From Buttiauxella selenatireducens (lineage in GTDB: Bacteria; Pseudomonadota; Gammaproteobacteria; Enterobacterales; Enterobacteriaceae), in the NCBI RefSeq assembly GCF_031432975.1, contig NZ_CP133838.1, positions 3,224,001 through 3,288,000 on the forward strand: a stretch of DNA of 64,000 nt, in the 5' to 3' direction. Positions 43,300 to 53,893 of this stretch are shown here, piece by piece (positions within the stretch are counted from its first letter, which is position 1; every line of letters begins with the position of its first letter). The notes under the pieces were generated by a model. It did not search any database. It was not told the DNA's origin and saw only the letters and a program-made list of their open reading frames with translations. Made by a program: the position numbers and the translations under genes.

Positions 43300-43704
43300 T
43301 GCCCTCTCCTGCCTTCTCAGCAAAAATTGACTGGCTGAGAAGGCGGGAATTTCTACCCAAACTAATTCGAGTTTCATCAAGGCGACCAAACGCGGCGTCT
43401 TCAGAATCGAGCTCAATCTGCGAGTCAAATTTTAGCTGAGATTCTCTAGCCACATAGTTCGATGATCTGTCACATCTGACCTCTCTCCTGTTAACTTTCT
43501 GCGTTCCTCCAAAGAGCCTCAAACCTACAAACATTAAATTTAAAATATTTTGTATCCACGACTGGCGAAATGTAACTCCTTGGTTATATTTAAAAAACGT
43601 TTTTGGCCTATGACAATTATTATCATTTGCATTAACGAATTATATCTCGAGGTAACTATTCGAAATACCTGAGTAGTTAGAGAGTTTTCACATAAGGATT
43701 ACAA
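43300..43704. other. 405-bp stretch without a gene, containing a Fur-box-like site
   Basis: This is mostly AT-rich leader DNA of the alkylsulfatase. No ribosome-binding site supports the minus-strand frames seen here. The only clear element is the Fur-box-like sequence at 43612-43630. An inverted repeat of CTGAGAAGGC-like sequence near the roxA stop may end that transcript. Confidence 0.5.
43612..43630 (+). promoter_or_regulatory. Fur-box-like sequence
   Basis: GACAATTATTATCATTTGC agrees with the 19-bp Fur consensus GATAATGATAATCATTATC at 14 positions, including the central ATCATT. It lies 75 bp upstream of the alkylsulfatase ATG. The match is good enough to predict iron-dependent repression but could be chance in AT-rich DNA. 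Confidence 0.5.
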
Positions 43705-45684
43705 ATGAGACTTAAGTTGATCGTCAAAAGTCTTGCGCTGGCAGGGCTAATCTCTTCCACTGCACTCACACCGTTGTTTGCGCAGGAAGCACCAAAAGGT
43801 GCAACGGCTTCAACAAAGCAAGCTAACGATGCACTCTATAATCAGCTTCCTTTCTCTGATAACACTGATTTCACCAACGCCCACAAAGGCTTTATCGCCG
43901 CTTTACCTCAGGAAGTCATCAAGGGTGAACAAGGGAATGTCGTCTGGGATCCACAACAATACGCTTTTATAAAAGAAGGGGAAAAAGCCCCTGACACAGT
44001 GAACCCAAGTCTTTGGCGTCAGTCCCAGCTCATCAACATCAGCGGTCTTTTCGAAGTCACAGACGGCGTTTACCAAATCCGTAACCTTGATTTATCCAAT
44101 ATGACCATCATTGAGGGTAAAGAAGGGATTACCGTCGTCGATCCGCTGGTTTCCGCTGAAACAGCAAAAGTTGGCATGGATTTGTACTTTAAAAACCGTG
44201 GCAACAAACCTGTTGTCGCCATCATTTATACCCACAGCCACGTTGACCATTACGGCGGCGTGCGTGGCGTTGTCGATGAAGCGGATGTGAAATCCGGTAA
44301 GGTAAAAGTGTATGCGCCTGCTGGCTTCATGGAAGCGGCCGTTGCTGAAAACATTATGGCCGGGAATGTCATGAGCCGCCGTGCCAGCTATATGTATGGC
44401 AACCTGCTGAAACCCGAAGCGACTGGACAGGTTGGTGCGGGTTTAGGCACCACAACGTCTGCGGGTACCGTTACGCTGATTGCGCCAACGAATATCATCG
44501 AAAAAGATGGTCAAAAAGAGGTCATTGATGGCCTGACTTATGACTTCATGCTGGCGCCTGGTTCTGAAGCCCCATCTGAAATGCTGTGGTACATCGAAGA
44601 GAAAAAACTCATCGAAGCCGCAGAGGACGTGACCCACACCCTGCACAATACCTATTCGTTACGCGGTGCAAAAATTCGTGAACCGTTGCCATGGTCGAAA
44701 TACATCAACGAAGCTATCGTTCGTTGGGGTGACAAAGCCGAAATTATTATGGCCCAGCACCACTGGCCAACCTGGGGTAACGATAATGTGGTTGGCCTGC
44801 TGAAGAGCCAGCGTGACCTGTATCGTTATATCAACGACCAGACCCTGCGTATGGCAAACGAAGGCCTGACTCGCGATGAAATTGCGGCAAACTTCAAGCT
44901 GCCGGATAGCCTGGCGAAAACCTGGGCTAACCGTGGCTACTACGGTTCAGTCAGCCATGACGTGAAAGCGACCTATGTGCTGTACCTCGGCTGGTACGAT
45001 GGCAACCCGGCAACCCTCGACGAACTGCCACCAGAAGAAGCGGCGAAGAAATTTGTTGAGTACATGGGCGGTGCCGATGCGATTCTTCAGAAAGCGAAAA
45101 CCGACTTTGATCAGGGTAATTACCGTTGGGTGGCGCAGGTTGTCAGTAAAGTCGTCTTCGCCGATCCGAATAACCAGAATGCACGTAATCTTGAAGCGGA
45201 TGCGCTGGAACAGTTGGGTTATCAGGCAGAGTCTGGCCCATGGCGTAACTTCTACCTGACCGGTGCTCAGGAGTTGCGTAATGGCGTGGTGAAAGGACCA
45301 ACGCCGAATACGGCAAGCCCGGATACCGTTCGTGCTATGACGCCTGAAATGTTCTTCGACTACCTTGCCGTTCACATCAACGGTGAAAAGGCAGGTAATG
45401 CCAAAGCGGTGTTTAATATCGATTTGGGTAGCGATGGCGGCAAATACAAGCTGGAGCTGGAAAACGGTGTGCTGAACCACACCGCTAACGCCGAAGCGAA
45501 AGACGCCGACGCCACGATTACGCTGAACCGTGACACGCTGAATAAGATCATCCTGAAAGAAGAAACGCTGAAACAGGCTGAAGATAAAGGTGATGTGAAG
45601 GTAACCGGTAACGGTGCGAAGATGGACGAAATGTTGGGCTACATGGACAAGTTCGAGTTCTGGTTCAATATTGTGACACCATAA
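43705..45684 (+). CDS. Secreted linear alkyl sulfatase (SdsA1/YjcS type)
   Basis: The 659-residue precursor has a signal peptide (LIVKSLALAGLISSTALTPL through FA). The metallo-beta-lactamase motif THSHVDHYGG is at residues 176-185. Further metal ligands lie in AAEDVTHTLHNTYSLRGAKI and IIMAQHHWPTWGND. A central helical dimerisation region and a C-terminal SCP2-like domain (about 540-659, ending KFEFWFNIVTP) follow. Such enzymes release sulfate from alkyl sulfates like SDS. E. coli yjcS lies elsewhere, so this locus is an insertion between roxA and pepT. Confidence 0.92.
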   Translation: MRLKLIVKSLALAGLISSTALTPLFAQEAPKGATASTKQANDALYNQLPFSDNTDFTNAHKGFIAALPQEVIKGEQGNVVWDPQQYAFIKEGEKAPDTVNPSLWRQSQLINISGLFEVTDGVYQIRNLDLSNMTIIEGKEGITVVDPLVSAETAKVGMDLYFKNRGNKPVVAIIYTHSHVDHYGGVRGVVDEADVKSGKVKVYAPAGFMEAAVAENIMAGNVMSRRASYMYGNLLKPEATGQVGAGLGTTTSAGTVTLIAPTNIIEKDGQKEVIDGLTYDFMLAPGSEAPSEMLWYIEEKKLIEAAEDVTHTLHNTYSLRGAKIREPLPWSKYINEAIVRWGDKAEIIMAQHHWPTWGNDNVVGLLKSQRDLYRYINDQTLRMANEGLTRDEIAANFKLPDSLAKTWANRGYYGSVSHDVKATYVLYLGWYDGNPATLDELPPEEAAKKFVEYMGGADAILQKAKTDFDQGNYRWVAQVVSKVVFADPNNQNARNLEADALEQLGYQAESGPWRNFYLTGAQELRNGVVKGPTPNTASPDTVRAMTPEMFFDYLAVHINGEKAGNAKAVFNIDLGSDGGKYKLELENGVLNHTANAEAKDADATITLNRDTLNKIILKEETLKQAEDKGDVKVTGNGAKMDEMLGYMDKFEFWFNIVTP

Positions 45685-45690
45685 ATAACC

Positions 45691-45716
45691 CCCCTGAGGC
45701 TTAAACACCTCAGGGG
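45691..45716 (+). terminator. Terminator of the alkylsulfatase gene
   Basis: A perfect 9-bp stem CCCCTGAGG / CCTCAGGGG with an 8-nt loop lies 6 bp after the stop codon. A short T-containing tail follows. Confidence 0.8.
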
Positions 45717-46041
45717 TATTTCCTTAGGTAATAATCAGCGCGTTACTCTTCTTCTTTCCCTTCATTTTATTCACAATAAAAAACCAGGCTAAATACCATC
45801 ATTATTTAATAGGAAGAATCTGGTTTATTAAAAATAAAATCAGCAATGTTTGATAAGTGCTTTATAAATTAAATAGTTAAAGAAGATCTTCACAGTGCAA
45901 TAAAAGAACGACAAAGTTTTTTATTATATAAATAATGTTGTGATAAAAATTAACGAAGCATTTATGATTCTAGAAAAGTTGCATCAACAACTTCAAATAC
46001 CATATTTGATCTCTCACATAGAGAGTCTACCAGGAATAAGT

Positions 46042-46515
46042 ATGAAACTGATTAATCTCATTGGCATTTTTACTCTGACTTGTAGCATGTCATCTTTTGC
46101 TGAAACAGCCAGTTTTGAGCAGCGCCATGATGTTCGTGAGTCTGTTCGGGAAGGAAAACACGATGTTCGCGAAGGTAGTCGTGAATATCGTGTAGATAAT
46201 AACACTGACATTGGCGATAACTCGAATGTAGACGAACGCCATGAAATTCGTGAAAAAGGTCGAGAAACTCATCACGATATACATGAAGCAAGCCGTGAGA
46301 ATCGTATAGATAATGCGCCGCGATGGAATGGTAATAATGGTGAGCATCTAAAAAATATCGATGGAAACCACGACAGTCGGCAAAAAAATCGTAACAAAGA
46401 CCAGACTAAACGAAATCATGACCGCAACAAAGACCAGAGCAAACGAAATCAAGAACGTAACAAAGATCAGAGCAAACGAAATCAAGAACGTAACAAAGAT
46501 CAGAGTAAGCGTTAA
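46042..46515 (+). CDS. Secreted highly charged repeat protein
   Basis: This 157-residue precursor starts at ATG 46042 (AGGA 8 nt upstream). A signal peptide ends at MSSFA. Two related 27-residue units follow: QRHDVRESVREGKHDVREGS plus REYRVDN, and ERHEIREKGRETHHDIHEAS plus RENRIDN. After a Gly/Asn linker come nearly four copies of an 11-residue unit, RNKDQSKRNQE. No family is recognised. The RDxR-type chemistry recalls the secreted pair at 28.6-29.3 kb. The location should be periplasmic. Confidence 0.75.
   Translation: MKLINLIGIFTLTCSMSSFAETASFEQRHDVRESVREGKHDVREGSREYRVDNNTDIGDNSNVDERHEIREKGRETHHDIHEASRENRIDNAPRWNGNNGEHLKNIDGNHDSRQKNRNKDQTKRNHDRNKDQSKRNQERNKDQSKRNQERNKDQSKR
46390..46512 (+). 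repeat. Tandem 33-bp coding repeats
   Basis: Three full 33-bp units and a 24-bp partial unit encode RNKDQxKRNxx. The last copies are almost identical at DNA level, so copy-number change by slippage is likely among related strains. Confidence 0.85.
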
Positions 46516-46586
46516 TAAAGACTGAATCGTAACTAAAGACAGTTCTGGCACTAAACTGACCGTCATATTATCGATAATCTAATACA

Positions 46587-46614
46587 ACAAAGGGGCTCCC
46601 TGCCCCTTTGTTTT
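46587..46614. terminator. Bidirectional terminator between the repeat protein and pepT
   Basis: An ACAAAGGGG / CCCCTTTGT stem with a 7-nt loop is followed by TTTT on the plus strand. It separates the two convergent genes. Confidence 0.8.
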
Positions 46615-46639
46615 CTATCACCACCAGCACCCTGGTGAC

Positions 46640-47866
46640 TCAGCTCTGCTTTGCCGTTAACTCAGCAATACGCACAATCACCGCCACCGCTTTTTCCATC
46701 CCTTCCAGCGTCACAAACTCGTGTTTGCCGTGATAGTTATAGCCGCCGGTGAACAGATTCGGGCAAGGCAAACCTTTAAATGACAGCTGCGCGCCGTCGG
46801 TGCCGCCACGAATCGGCTTCAGGACAGGTTCGATGTCGCAATCACGCATCGCCTGTTGCGCCACTTCCACAATGTAAGGATGCTCCGCGACTTTCTCGCG
46901 CATATTGTAGTAGCTGTCGTCGATAACCAGCTCGATGTAACAATCCGGGTGCAGACCCTTGCCGACCTTCTTGGCGATATCCATCATTTTGCGTTTGCGG
47001 GCTTCAAACTGCTCGCGGTCGAAATCACGGATGATGTAGTGCATTTCTGCTTTATCGACCGAACCTTTCATGCTGTTCAGGTGGTAAAAACCTTCGTAGC
47101 CATCGGTACATTCAGGGCTTTCGTCAGCAGGCACTTCTGCATGAATGCGGGCTGCAAGTGACAACGCATTTACCATCACCCCTTTAGCAGAACCTGGGTG
47201 CACGTTGTTACCCACGATTTTGATCGTGACCGAAGCTGCGTTAAAGTTCTCGCACTCCAACTCACCCACACCACCGCCATCGACGGTGTATGCCCAACGG
47301 GCATCGAATGCGTCGACATCAAAATACTTCGCGCCTTTACCCACTTCTTCATCAGGGGTGAAAGCCACACGAATATCACCGTGCGGGATTTTTTTCTCTT
47401 TCAGCACCGCCAGCGCGGTCATGATTTCAGCCACGCCAGCTTTATCATCAGCGCCAAGCAGCGTTTTGCCATCGGTGGTGATAAGCGTATGTCCGAGCAA
47501 CTGATGCAGTACCGGGAACATCACCGGCGAGAGCACTTCATCGCCAATTCCCAGCGCGATATCACCACCACGATAGTTTTCTACAATTTGCGGATTGACA
47601 TTTTTACCCGTGAAATCAGGCGCGGTATCCACATGAGAGATAAAACCAATTGGCGGGACTTTTTTGTCGACGGTAGACGGGAGTGTTCCCATGACGGTGC
47701 CATGTTCGCCCAGCGTAACATTCACCAAACCCATCTCTTCCATTTGCTCTTTCAGCAAGCGCAACAACTTCCACTGCCCTTCGGTGCTGGGAACTTGCTT
47801 CACGCCAGATTTGGACTGGGTATCCAAAGAGACATAATGTAAGAAACGTTCAAGTAATTTATCCAT
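46640..47866 (-). CDS. pepT: Tripeptidase T (peptidase T)
   Basis: This 408-residue M20 zinc peptidase has the same length as in E. coli. Metal and catalytic residues lie in [17 protein letters not shown] (HxD), [34 protein letters not shown] and the C-terminal [17 protein letters not shown]. It removes N-terminal residues from tripeptides in the cytoplasm. The start at 47866 restores the usual N-terminus [20 protein letters not shown]. It is divergent from potA. Confidence 0.97.
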   Translation of the reverse strand: MDKLLERFLHYVSLDTQSKSGVKQVPSTEGQWKLLRLLKEQMEEMGLVNVTLGEHGTVMGTLPSTVDKKVPPIGFISHVDTAPDFTGKNVNPQIVENYRGGDIALGIGDEVLSPVMFPVLHQLLGHTLITTDGKTLLGADDKAGVAEIMTALAVLKEKKIPHGDIRVAFTPDEEVGKGAKYFDVDAFDARWAYTVDGGGVGELECENFNAASVTIKIVGNNVHPGSAKGVMVNALSLAARIHAEVPADESPECTDGYEGFYHLNSMKGSVDKAEMHYIIRDFDREQFEARKRKMMDIAKKVGKGLHPDCYIELVIDDSYYNMREKVAEHPYIVEVAQQAMRDCDIEPVLKPIRGGTDGAQLSFKGLPCPNLFTGGYNYHGKHEFVTLEGMEKAVAVIVRIAELTAKQS

Positions 47867-48155
47867 GTCGCTACCCTCAATTTTTGTGACTTCATTATCA
47901 GTAAGCCACAAATGCAAATATTGCGTCAGGTCACTTTTAGCCTGCCTGAGATGAAAATAGTCACGAATGTAATGCAATGCGAGTGGATTTGGTGTTTGCT
48001 GCTTGGATCCTCATCACGTTCAACCCCGCCAGCAGGCATCAAGGATTGGCGATTTCAATGCTTTGCCGTAGAATGCGTGCCCTTACTTAAACGTGCAAAA
48101 CCGCAAGGTGGTTAATCACAAACCCCGCATCAGCTCGCAATTTGATGCGTCATTT

Positions 48156-49292
48156 ATGGGACAGAGTAAAAAATTGAATACACAGCTTCGTTCGCTCTCA
48201 CCGCTGGTAGAACTGGCGGGTGTAGGTAAGCGCTTTGATGGCAAAAACGTAATTTCTGATTTATCTCTCACCATCAATAATGGTGAATTTCTGACACTCC
48301 TTGGCCCTTCCGGCTGCGGCAAAACAACGGTGCTGCGCATCATTGCCGGTCTGGAAAGCGCGGATTCTGGCACGATTTCACTCGATGGCCAGGATATCAC
48401 GCAGGTTCCGGCCGAACACCGCCACGTTAATACCGTCTTCCAGAGCTACGCTCTGTTTCCTCATATGACCGTTTTTGAAAACGTCGCCTTCGGTTTAAGA
48501 ATGCAAAAAACGCCGGATGCCGAGATTGCTCCGCGTGTGACCGAAGCGTTGAAAATGGTGCAGCTAGAGGCGTTCGCGCAACGTAAACCCCACCAGCTTT
48601 CTGGCGGACAGCAACAGCGTGTTGCGATTGCACGGGCGGTAGTGAATAAACCCCGTCTGTTACTGCTTGATGAGTCGCTTTCCGCGCTCGATTACAAATT
48701 GCGCAAGCAGATGCAGAACGAATTAAAAGCGCTCCAGCGTAAGCTCGGCATTACCTTTGTTTTTGTCACGCACGATCAGGAAGAAGCGTTAACCATGTCC
48801 GACAGGATTGTGGTGATGCGCGATGGTCGTATTGAGCAAGACGGCACACCGCGCGAAATTTACGAAGAACCCAAAAACCTGTTCGTGGCGAGTTTTATTG
48901 GTGAGATCAATATTTTTGATGCGACCGTCATCGAACGTGTCGATGAACAGCGTGTGCTGGCCAACGTCGAAGGCCGCGAATGCCATATTTATGTGACGAT
49001 GCCTGTCACCGCCGGGCAACGGCTGAAAGTCCTGTTACGCCCGGAAGATCTGCGCGTCGAAGAGATCGGCGATACTCACGTTGCCGACGGCTTGATGGGC
49101 TATGTGCGGGAACGCAACTATAAAGGCATGACGCTTGAGTCAAACGTCGAACTGGAAAATGGCAAAATGGTGATGGTCAGTGAATTCTTTAACGAAGATG
49201 ATCCTGATTTTGACCACTCGCTTAACCAAAAAATGGCGGTTACCTGGGTTGAAAGCTGGGAGGTCGTGTTGGCAGATGAAGAGCTCGCGTAA
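48156..49292 (+). CDS. potA: Spermidine/putrescine ABC transporter ATPase
   Basis: In this 378-residue protein, Walker A is GPSGCGKTT, the ABC signature is LSGGQQQR, and Walker B is [11 protein letters not shown], with the Ser variant normal for PotA. The switch His is in [11 protein letters not shown]-terminal TOBE domain follows. The start at 48156 gives the E. coli length. PotA powers polyamine import through PotB and PotC. Its 3' end overlaps potB by 17 bp. Confidence 0.97.
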   Translation: MGQSKKLNTQLRSLSPLVELAGVGKRFDGKNVISDLSLTINNGEFLTLLGPSGCGKTTVLRIIAGLESADSGTISLDGQDITQVPAEHRHVNTVFQSYALFPHMTVFENVAFGLRMQKTPDAEIAPRVTEALKMVQLEAFAQRKPHQLSGGQQQRVAIARAVVNKPRLLLLDESLSALDYKLRKQMQNELKALQRKLGITFVFVTHDQEEALTMSDRIVVMRDGRIEQDGTPREIYEEPKNLFVASFIGEINIFDATVIERVDEQRVLANVEGRECHIYVTMPVTAGQRLKVLLRPEDLRVEEIGDTHVADGLMGYVRERNYKGMTLESNVELENGKMVMVSEFFNEDDPDFDHSLNQKMAVTWVESWEVVLADEELA

Positions 49293-50133
49293 ATTCCAGA
49301 ATCTGGTGATTACCACCATCGTAGGTTGGTTGGTGTTGTTCGTGTTCCTGCCGAATCTGATGATCATCGGGACGAGCTTCCTGACGCGTGATGACGCCAA
49401 TTTCGTCAGCATGGTGTTCACGCTGGAAAACTACACCCGGCTCGCCGACCCTCTGTACGCGCAGGTACTTCTGCACTCGCTAAATATGGCGTTGATTGCC
49501 ACCCTCGCCTGCCTGATGTTGGGCTACCCGTTTGCCTGGTTCCTGGCTCGATTACCGGAGCGTGTGCGCCCTTTGTTGCTCTTTTTGCTGATTGTCCCCT
49601 TCTGGACCAACTCATTAATTCGTATCTATGGGTTGAAGATTTTCCTCAGCACCAAAGGGTATATGAATGAGTTTTTGCTGTGGCTTGGGGTCATTGATAC
49701 GCCGATTCGTCTGATGTACACCCCAAGTGCAGTGATCATCGGCCTGGTGTATATCCTGCTGCCATTTATGGTCATGCCACTGTATTCGAGCATCGAGAAG
49801 CTTGATAAGCCTCTGCTGGAAGCAGCGCGTGATTTAGGTGCCAGCAAATTTCAGACTTTTATCCGCATTATCATTCCGCTCACCATGCCGGGAATTATTG
49901 CGGGCTGTTTGCTGGTGATGTTGCCTGCAATGGGGCTGTTTTACGTTTCCGACTTGATGGGAGGGGCGAAAAACCTGTTGATTGGTAACGTCATTAAGAG
50001 CCAGTTCCTGAATATTCGCGACTGGCCGTTTGGTGCCGCGACAAGTATTACGCTCACGTTGGTGATGGGTCTGATGCTGCTGGTTTACTGGCGTGCTGCC
50101 CGTTTGTTGAACAAGAAGGTGGAATTAGAATGA
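49276..50133 (+). CDS. potB: Spermidine/putrescine permease PotB
   Basis: This is a 285-residue protein with six predicted membrane helices. The ABC permease EAA loop is [20 protein letters not shown]. The start at 49276 gives [20 protein letters not shown]. It forms the channel with PotC. It overlaps potA and, by ATGA, potC, which ensures stoichiometric translation. Confidence 0.97.
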   Translation: MKSSRKFQNLVITTIVGWLVLFVFLPNLMIIGTSFLTRDDANFVSMVFTLENYTRLADPLYAQVLLHSLNMALIATLACLMLGYPFAWFLARLPERVRPLLLFLLIVPFWTNSLIRIYGLKIFLSTKGYMNEFLLWLGVIDTPIRLMYTPSAVIIGLVYILLPFMVMPLYSSIEKLDKPLLEAARDLGASKFQTFIRIIIPLTMPGIIAGCLLVMLPAMGLFYVSDLMGGAKNLLIGNVIKSQFLNIRDWPFGAATSITLTLVMGLMLLVYWRAARLLNKKVELE

Positions 50134-50906
50134 TGGGTCGCCTGTTCCGCGGCGGTTTTATGACTGCCATCTACGCGTATCTGTACATTCCGATTATCAT
50201 TTTGATCGTTAATTCGTTTAACAGTTCGCGTTTCGGTATTAACTGGCAAGGCTTTACGGGCAAGTGGTATAGCCTGCTGATGAACAACGACAGCCTGCTG
50301 CAAGCGGCACAACATTCATTAACCATGGCAGTGGTTTCCGCCACTGCGGCGACGCTGATTGGCTCGCTAACAGCGGTGGCGTTGTATCGCTACCGTTTCC
50401 GTGGCAAACCGTTTGTAAGCGGCATGTTATTTGTGGTGATGATGTCGCCCGATATCGTGATGGCAATTTCACTGCTGGTGCTGTTTATGCTGCTGGGTGT
50501 ATCACTTGGCTTCTGGTCGCTACTGTTCTCGCATATCACTTTTTGCCTGCCATTTGTCGTCGTCACTGTCTATTCACGGCTGAAAGGGTTTGATGTGCGC
50601 ATGCTTGAGGCGGCAAAAGATTTAGGTGCCAGCGAGCTGACCATTCTTCGCAAGATCCTCCTGCCACTAGCCATGCCTGCGGTTGCCGCGGGCTGGTTGT
50701 TGAGTTTTACCCTGTCGATGGATGATGTGGTGGTTTCATCGTTCGTGACAGGGCCAAGTTATGAAATTTTGCCATTGAAGATTTACTCAATGGTGAAGGT
50801 CGGTGTTTCGCCAGAGGTGAATGCACTTGCCACCATTTTGTTAGTGCTCTCGCTGGTCCTGGTGGTTGCCAGTCAGCTTATTCTTCGTGATAAAACCAAG
50901 AGCTAG
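50130..50906 (+). CDS. potC: Spermidine/putrescine permease PotC
   Basis: This 258-residue protein has six helices and the EAA loop MLEAAKDLGASELTILRKIL. It begins [20 protein letters not shown]. It is slightly shorter than the E. coli protein at the C-terminus, ending RDKTKS. It pairs with PotB and precedes potD by 24 bp. Confidence 0.97.
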   Translation: MMGRLFRGGFMTAIYAYLYIPIIILIVNSFNSSRFGINWQGFTGKWYSLLMNNDSLLQAAQHSLTMAVVSATAATLIGSLTAVALYRYRFRGKPFVSGMLFVVMMSPDIVMAISLLVLFMLLGVSLGFWSLLFSHITFCLPFVVVTVYSRLKGFDVRMLEAAKDLGASELTILRKILLPLAMPAVAAGWLLSFTLSMDDVVVSSFVTGPSYEILPLKIYSMVKVGVSPEVNALATILLVLSLVLVVASQLILRDKTKS

Positions 50907-50930
50907 GCTCTAAATTCAGGGGACGTTAAA

Positions 50931-51977
50931 ATGACTAAATGGCCACGCCACCTGCTCGCTGCGGGCGCTCTGGCACTGGGTATGGGCGCTGCACATGCCG
51001 ATGACAGTAAGACACTCTACTTCTATAACTGGACAGAGTACGTGCCGCCAGGCCTGCTTGAGCAGTTCACCAAAGAAACGGGAATCAAAGTGATTTATTC
51101 GACCTACGAGTCGAATGAAACCATGTATGCCAAGCTGAAAACCTACAAAGAAGGTGCGTACGATCTGGTTGTTCCTTCAACCTACTTTGTGGCGAAAATG
51201 CGCAAAGAAGGGATGATCCAGAAGATCGACAAAAGCAAACTGAGCAACTTCAAAAATCTCGATCCTGAGATGCTCAACAAGCCGTTCGATCCCAATAATG
51301 ACTATTCCATTCCGTATATCTGGGGTGCGACAGCCATTGGCGTAAACAGCGACGCTATTGATCCAACAACCGTCACCCGTTGGGCCGATTTATGGAAACC
51401 AGAGTACAAGCAAAGCCTGTTGCTGACCGATGACGCGCGCGAAGTGTTCCAGGTCGCATTACTGAAACTGGGTTATTCCGGCAATACTACCGATCCAAAA
51501 CAGATTGAAGCGGCATACCACGAGTTGCAAAAGCTGATGCCAAACGTGGCCGCGTTCAACTCGGATAACCCTGCCAACCCGTATATGGAAGGCGAAGTGA
51601 ATCTCGGTATGGTGTGGAATGGTTCAGCCTATGTTGCGCGCCAGGCCGGCACTCCGCTGGAAATCGTCTGGCCGAAAGAAGGCGGGATTTTCTGGATGGA
51701 TAACCTGTCTATTCCTGCAAACGCCAAAAACGTAGACGGTGCATTAAAGCTGATTAACTTCCTGCTGCGTCCCGATGTGGCAAAACAGGTAGCCGAGACG
51801 ATTGGTTATCCGACGCCAAATCTCGAAGCGCGCAAGTTGCTACCAAAAGAAGTGTCTGGCGATAAATCGCTTTACCCTGATGAGGCAGTGCTTAAAAACG
51901 GGGAGTGGCAGAACGATGTCGGTGATGCCAGTGCGATTTATGAGTCTTATTATCAGAAGTTGAAGGCTGGACGGTAG
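50931..51977 (+). CDS. potD: Spermidine/putrescine periplasmic binding protein PotD
   Basis: This 348-residue precursor has a signal peptide ending GAAHA-D. The mature protein starts DDSKTLYFYNWTEYVPPGLL. Polyamine-contacting aromatic and acidic residues lie in FYNWTEYV, STYESNETMYAK and VWNGSAYVARQ. It delivers spermidine to PotBC. A palindromic repeat element follows it. Confidence 0.97.
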   Translation: MTKWPRHLLAAGALALGMGAAHADDSKTLYFYNWTEYVPPGLLEQFTKETGIKVIYSTYESNETMYAKLKTYKEGAYDLVVPSTYFVAKMRKEGMIQKIDKSKLSNFKNLDPEMLNKPFDPNNDYSIPYIWGATAIGVNSDAIDPTTVTRWADLWKPEYKQSLLLTDDAREVFQVALLKLGYSGNTTDPKQIEAAYHELQKLMPNVAAFNSDNPANPYMEGEVNLGMVWNGSAYVARQAGTPLEIVWPKEGGIFWMDNLSIPANAKNVDGALKLINFLLRPDVAKQVAETIGYPTPNLEARKLLPKEVSGDKSLYPDEAVLKNGEWQNDVGDASAIYESYYQKLKAGR

Positions 51978-51992
51978 TACGGTTTTTAGCTT

Positions 51993-52079
51993 TTTCCCCC
52001 TCACCCTAACCCTCTCCCTGAGGGAGAGGGGACTTAACCGTTCTCCCCCTCACCCTCAGGGAGAGGGTCGGGGTGAGGG
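51993..52079. repeat. REP-like palindromic repeat pair
   Basis: A perfect 21-bp palindrome built on CCCTCTCCCT / AGGGAGAGGG is at 52010-52030. A second inverted repeat, CCCTCACCC (52047-52055) / GGGTGAGGG (52071-52079), follows. Between convergent potD and cobB it may serve as a shared terminator or mRNA-stabilising element. Similar GAGGGAGAGGG palindromes are scattered intergenic repeats in enterobacteria. Confidence 0.75.
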
Positions 52080-52084
52080 TTGTT

Positions 52085-52906
52085 TCAAAGCCCTTTCAAT
52101 AATCTGTCCACATACTCCGGCACCACTTCACTGGCTAAACCGTAAAACTTCTCTTCAAACTCGCTACCCACCTGGCTCGGTTCAAGATTCAGCTCAACGG
52201 TATGTGCGCCTTGCAATCGGGCTTCGTGGACAAAACCTGCGGCGGGATAAACATGGCCAGAAGTGCCAATGGCAATAAAGTAATCTGCCGTCGCAATCGC
52301 CTGATAAATCTCATCCATCCCCAACGGCATTTCACCAAACCACACCACGTGCGGGCGCAACGGTGCAGAAAGTTGGCAGCAGTGGCAACGATCATCAGAG
52401 GTGATATCCCCTTTCCACTCCAGCACTTGCCCACTGCGCGCACAGCGTACTTTCAGCAGTTCACCGTGCATATGGATAATATTTTTATTACCCGCGCGCT
52501 CGTGGAGATTATCAATATTTTGCGTCACCAAAAGGAAGTGATCGCCCAACTCTTCCTCAAGCCTTGCTAACGCCCGATGAGCCGCATTGGGCTGGATTTC
52601 TGCCTGCTGGAGTTGCTGACGGCGAGCATTATAAAACGCCTGAACCAGTTCTGGGTCGCGGGCAAATCCTTCTGGCGTTGCCACATCTTCAACACGATGC
52701 TCTTCCCACAAACCATCAGTCGCGCGGAAAGTCCGAATGCCTGACTCGGCGGAAATCCCTGCCCCGGTCAGGACCACAACTCTGGGTTTTTCCATCGCTT
52801 CAGGTCCAGGACTGTCGCGGAAAAAAGCGCGCTGGCGCAGACGCTGTCTCAACAAGCGTTTGTTTTTTCTGAACCGGCTTAACCGATGTTGACGACGGGT
52901 TAACAT
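52085..52906 (-). CDS. cobB: NAD-dependent protein deacylase CobB (sirtuin)
   Basis: This 273-residue protein begins with a basic extension ([20 protein letters not shown]), the long CobB isoform. Sirtuin motifs follow: [33 protein letters not shown], the catalytic His in [12 protein letters not shown], and [12 protein letters not shown]. The Tyr and Arg of FYNARRQQL fit deacetylase plus desuccinylase activity. An internal start at MEKPRV gives the short isoform. It ends 4 bp from nagK. Confidence 0.96.
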   Translation of the reverse strand: MLTRRQHRLSRFRKNKRLLRQRLRQRAFFRDSPGPEAMEKPRVVVLTGAGISAESGIRTFRATDGLWEEHRVEDVATPEGFARDPELVQAFYNARRQQLQQAEIQPNAAHRALARLEEELGDHFLLVTQNIDNLHERAGNKNIIHMHGELLKVRCARSGQVLEWKGDITSDDRCHCCQLSAPLRPHVVWFGEMPLGMDEIYQAIATADYFIAIGTSGHVYPAAGFVHEARLQGAHTVELNLEPSQVGSEFEEKFYGLASEVVPEYVDRLLKGL

Positions 52907-52909
52907 AAT

Positions 52910-53821
52910 TTACTCCGTGAGATGGAGGAACGCCGCGCCACGCATACCGCCAGCATCCCCATGCCGCGCAGGTTCAATGCGCGGTACACGGGCAACCGGC
53001 AGCAAATGTCGAGGCAATCGCCCGGACAGCTGTTCCGTAATTGCAGAAAAGTTGGATAATCCACCACCGATCACCAGTAAGTCGGGATCGACAATGGTCA
53101 GAATATTGCCCAGACACACCGCCAGCAGATCGAGATACCGTTCAACGTGTTCGCGGGCTTGTTCATCCCCCTGCTCCCACAAGGCGATGATTTCCGGAGC
53201 TTCACGTTTCTGATGATAGAAGTGTTCGTAAAGCCATGCAAACCCTCGGCCTGAAAGATAATTCTCAATACAGCCGTGCTGTCCACAACCGCAGCGCGTC
53301 AGGGGGAAATCACGCCCGACCACCTCCAGCGCATCGACTGGCAGGCGAATATGACCAAACTCACCGGTGATATAACTGCGACCGGTAATCGGCTTACCGT
53401 TAATGACAATCCCGCCGCCCACGCCCGTTCCCAGGATCAGTCCCATGACAAGCGGATACTGACGGAACTCATCGTCCCAGGCTTCGGAGAGGGCAAAACA
53501 GTTGGCATCGTTATCGAGACGCACGTCGCGTTCAAGTAAAGCAGAGAGGTCGGCACGCAGCGGTTTGCCACTGGCGGCAGGAACATTGGCGGCGTAGAGC
53601 GTGCCGTCGTCGGTTTCCGGCATTCCCGGAATACCAATCCCCACGGAGCCCTTTACGCCAAAGCGGGTATCGGCTTCGGTCACCAGGGCGGCGACCGCGT
53701 TTAAAAATTCGTCATAGCTGTCACGCGGAGTGGGAACGCGGGTTTCCCACTGCAATTTAAGCTGTTCATCAAAGACGCCGAGCGCAATTTTGGTGCCACC
53801 AATATCAAATCCATAATACAT
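52910..53821 (-). CDS. nagK: N-acetyl-D-glucosamine kinase
   Basis: This 303-residue ROK-family kinase begins [20 protein letters not shown], with the phosphate loop. The zinc-binding ROK signature is [20 protein letters not shown]. It phosphorylates GlcNAc recovered from peptidoglycan. The start at 53821 gives the E. coli length and a GAGGA site. It is co-oriented with cobB and the lol genes. Confidence 0.97.
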   Translation of the reverse strand: MYYGFDIGGTKIALGVFDEQLKLQWETRVPTPRDSYDEFLNAVAALVTEADTRFGVKGSVGIGIPGMPETDDGTLYAANVPAASGKPLRADLSALLERDVRLDNDANCFALSEAWDDEFRQYPLVMGLILGTGVGGGIVINGKPITGRSYITGEFGHIRLPVDALEVVGRDFPLTRCGCGQHGCIENYLSGRGFAWLYEHFYHQKREAPEIIALWEQGDEQAREHVERYLDLLAVCLGNILTIVDPDLLVIGGGLSNFSAITEQLSGRLPRHLLPVARVPRIEPARHGDAGGMRGAAFLHLTE

Positions 53822-53893
53822 AACGCATTCCTCTTTCTGATTTGGCGGCACATTGATTTAACAAGACAAAGTACAGCTCAAATCATGACAAAA

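Noticed and set aside
51993..52079. CRISPR-like array after potD
   Set aside because: The repeats are palindromes of unequal length without spacers. They fit REP-type elements.
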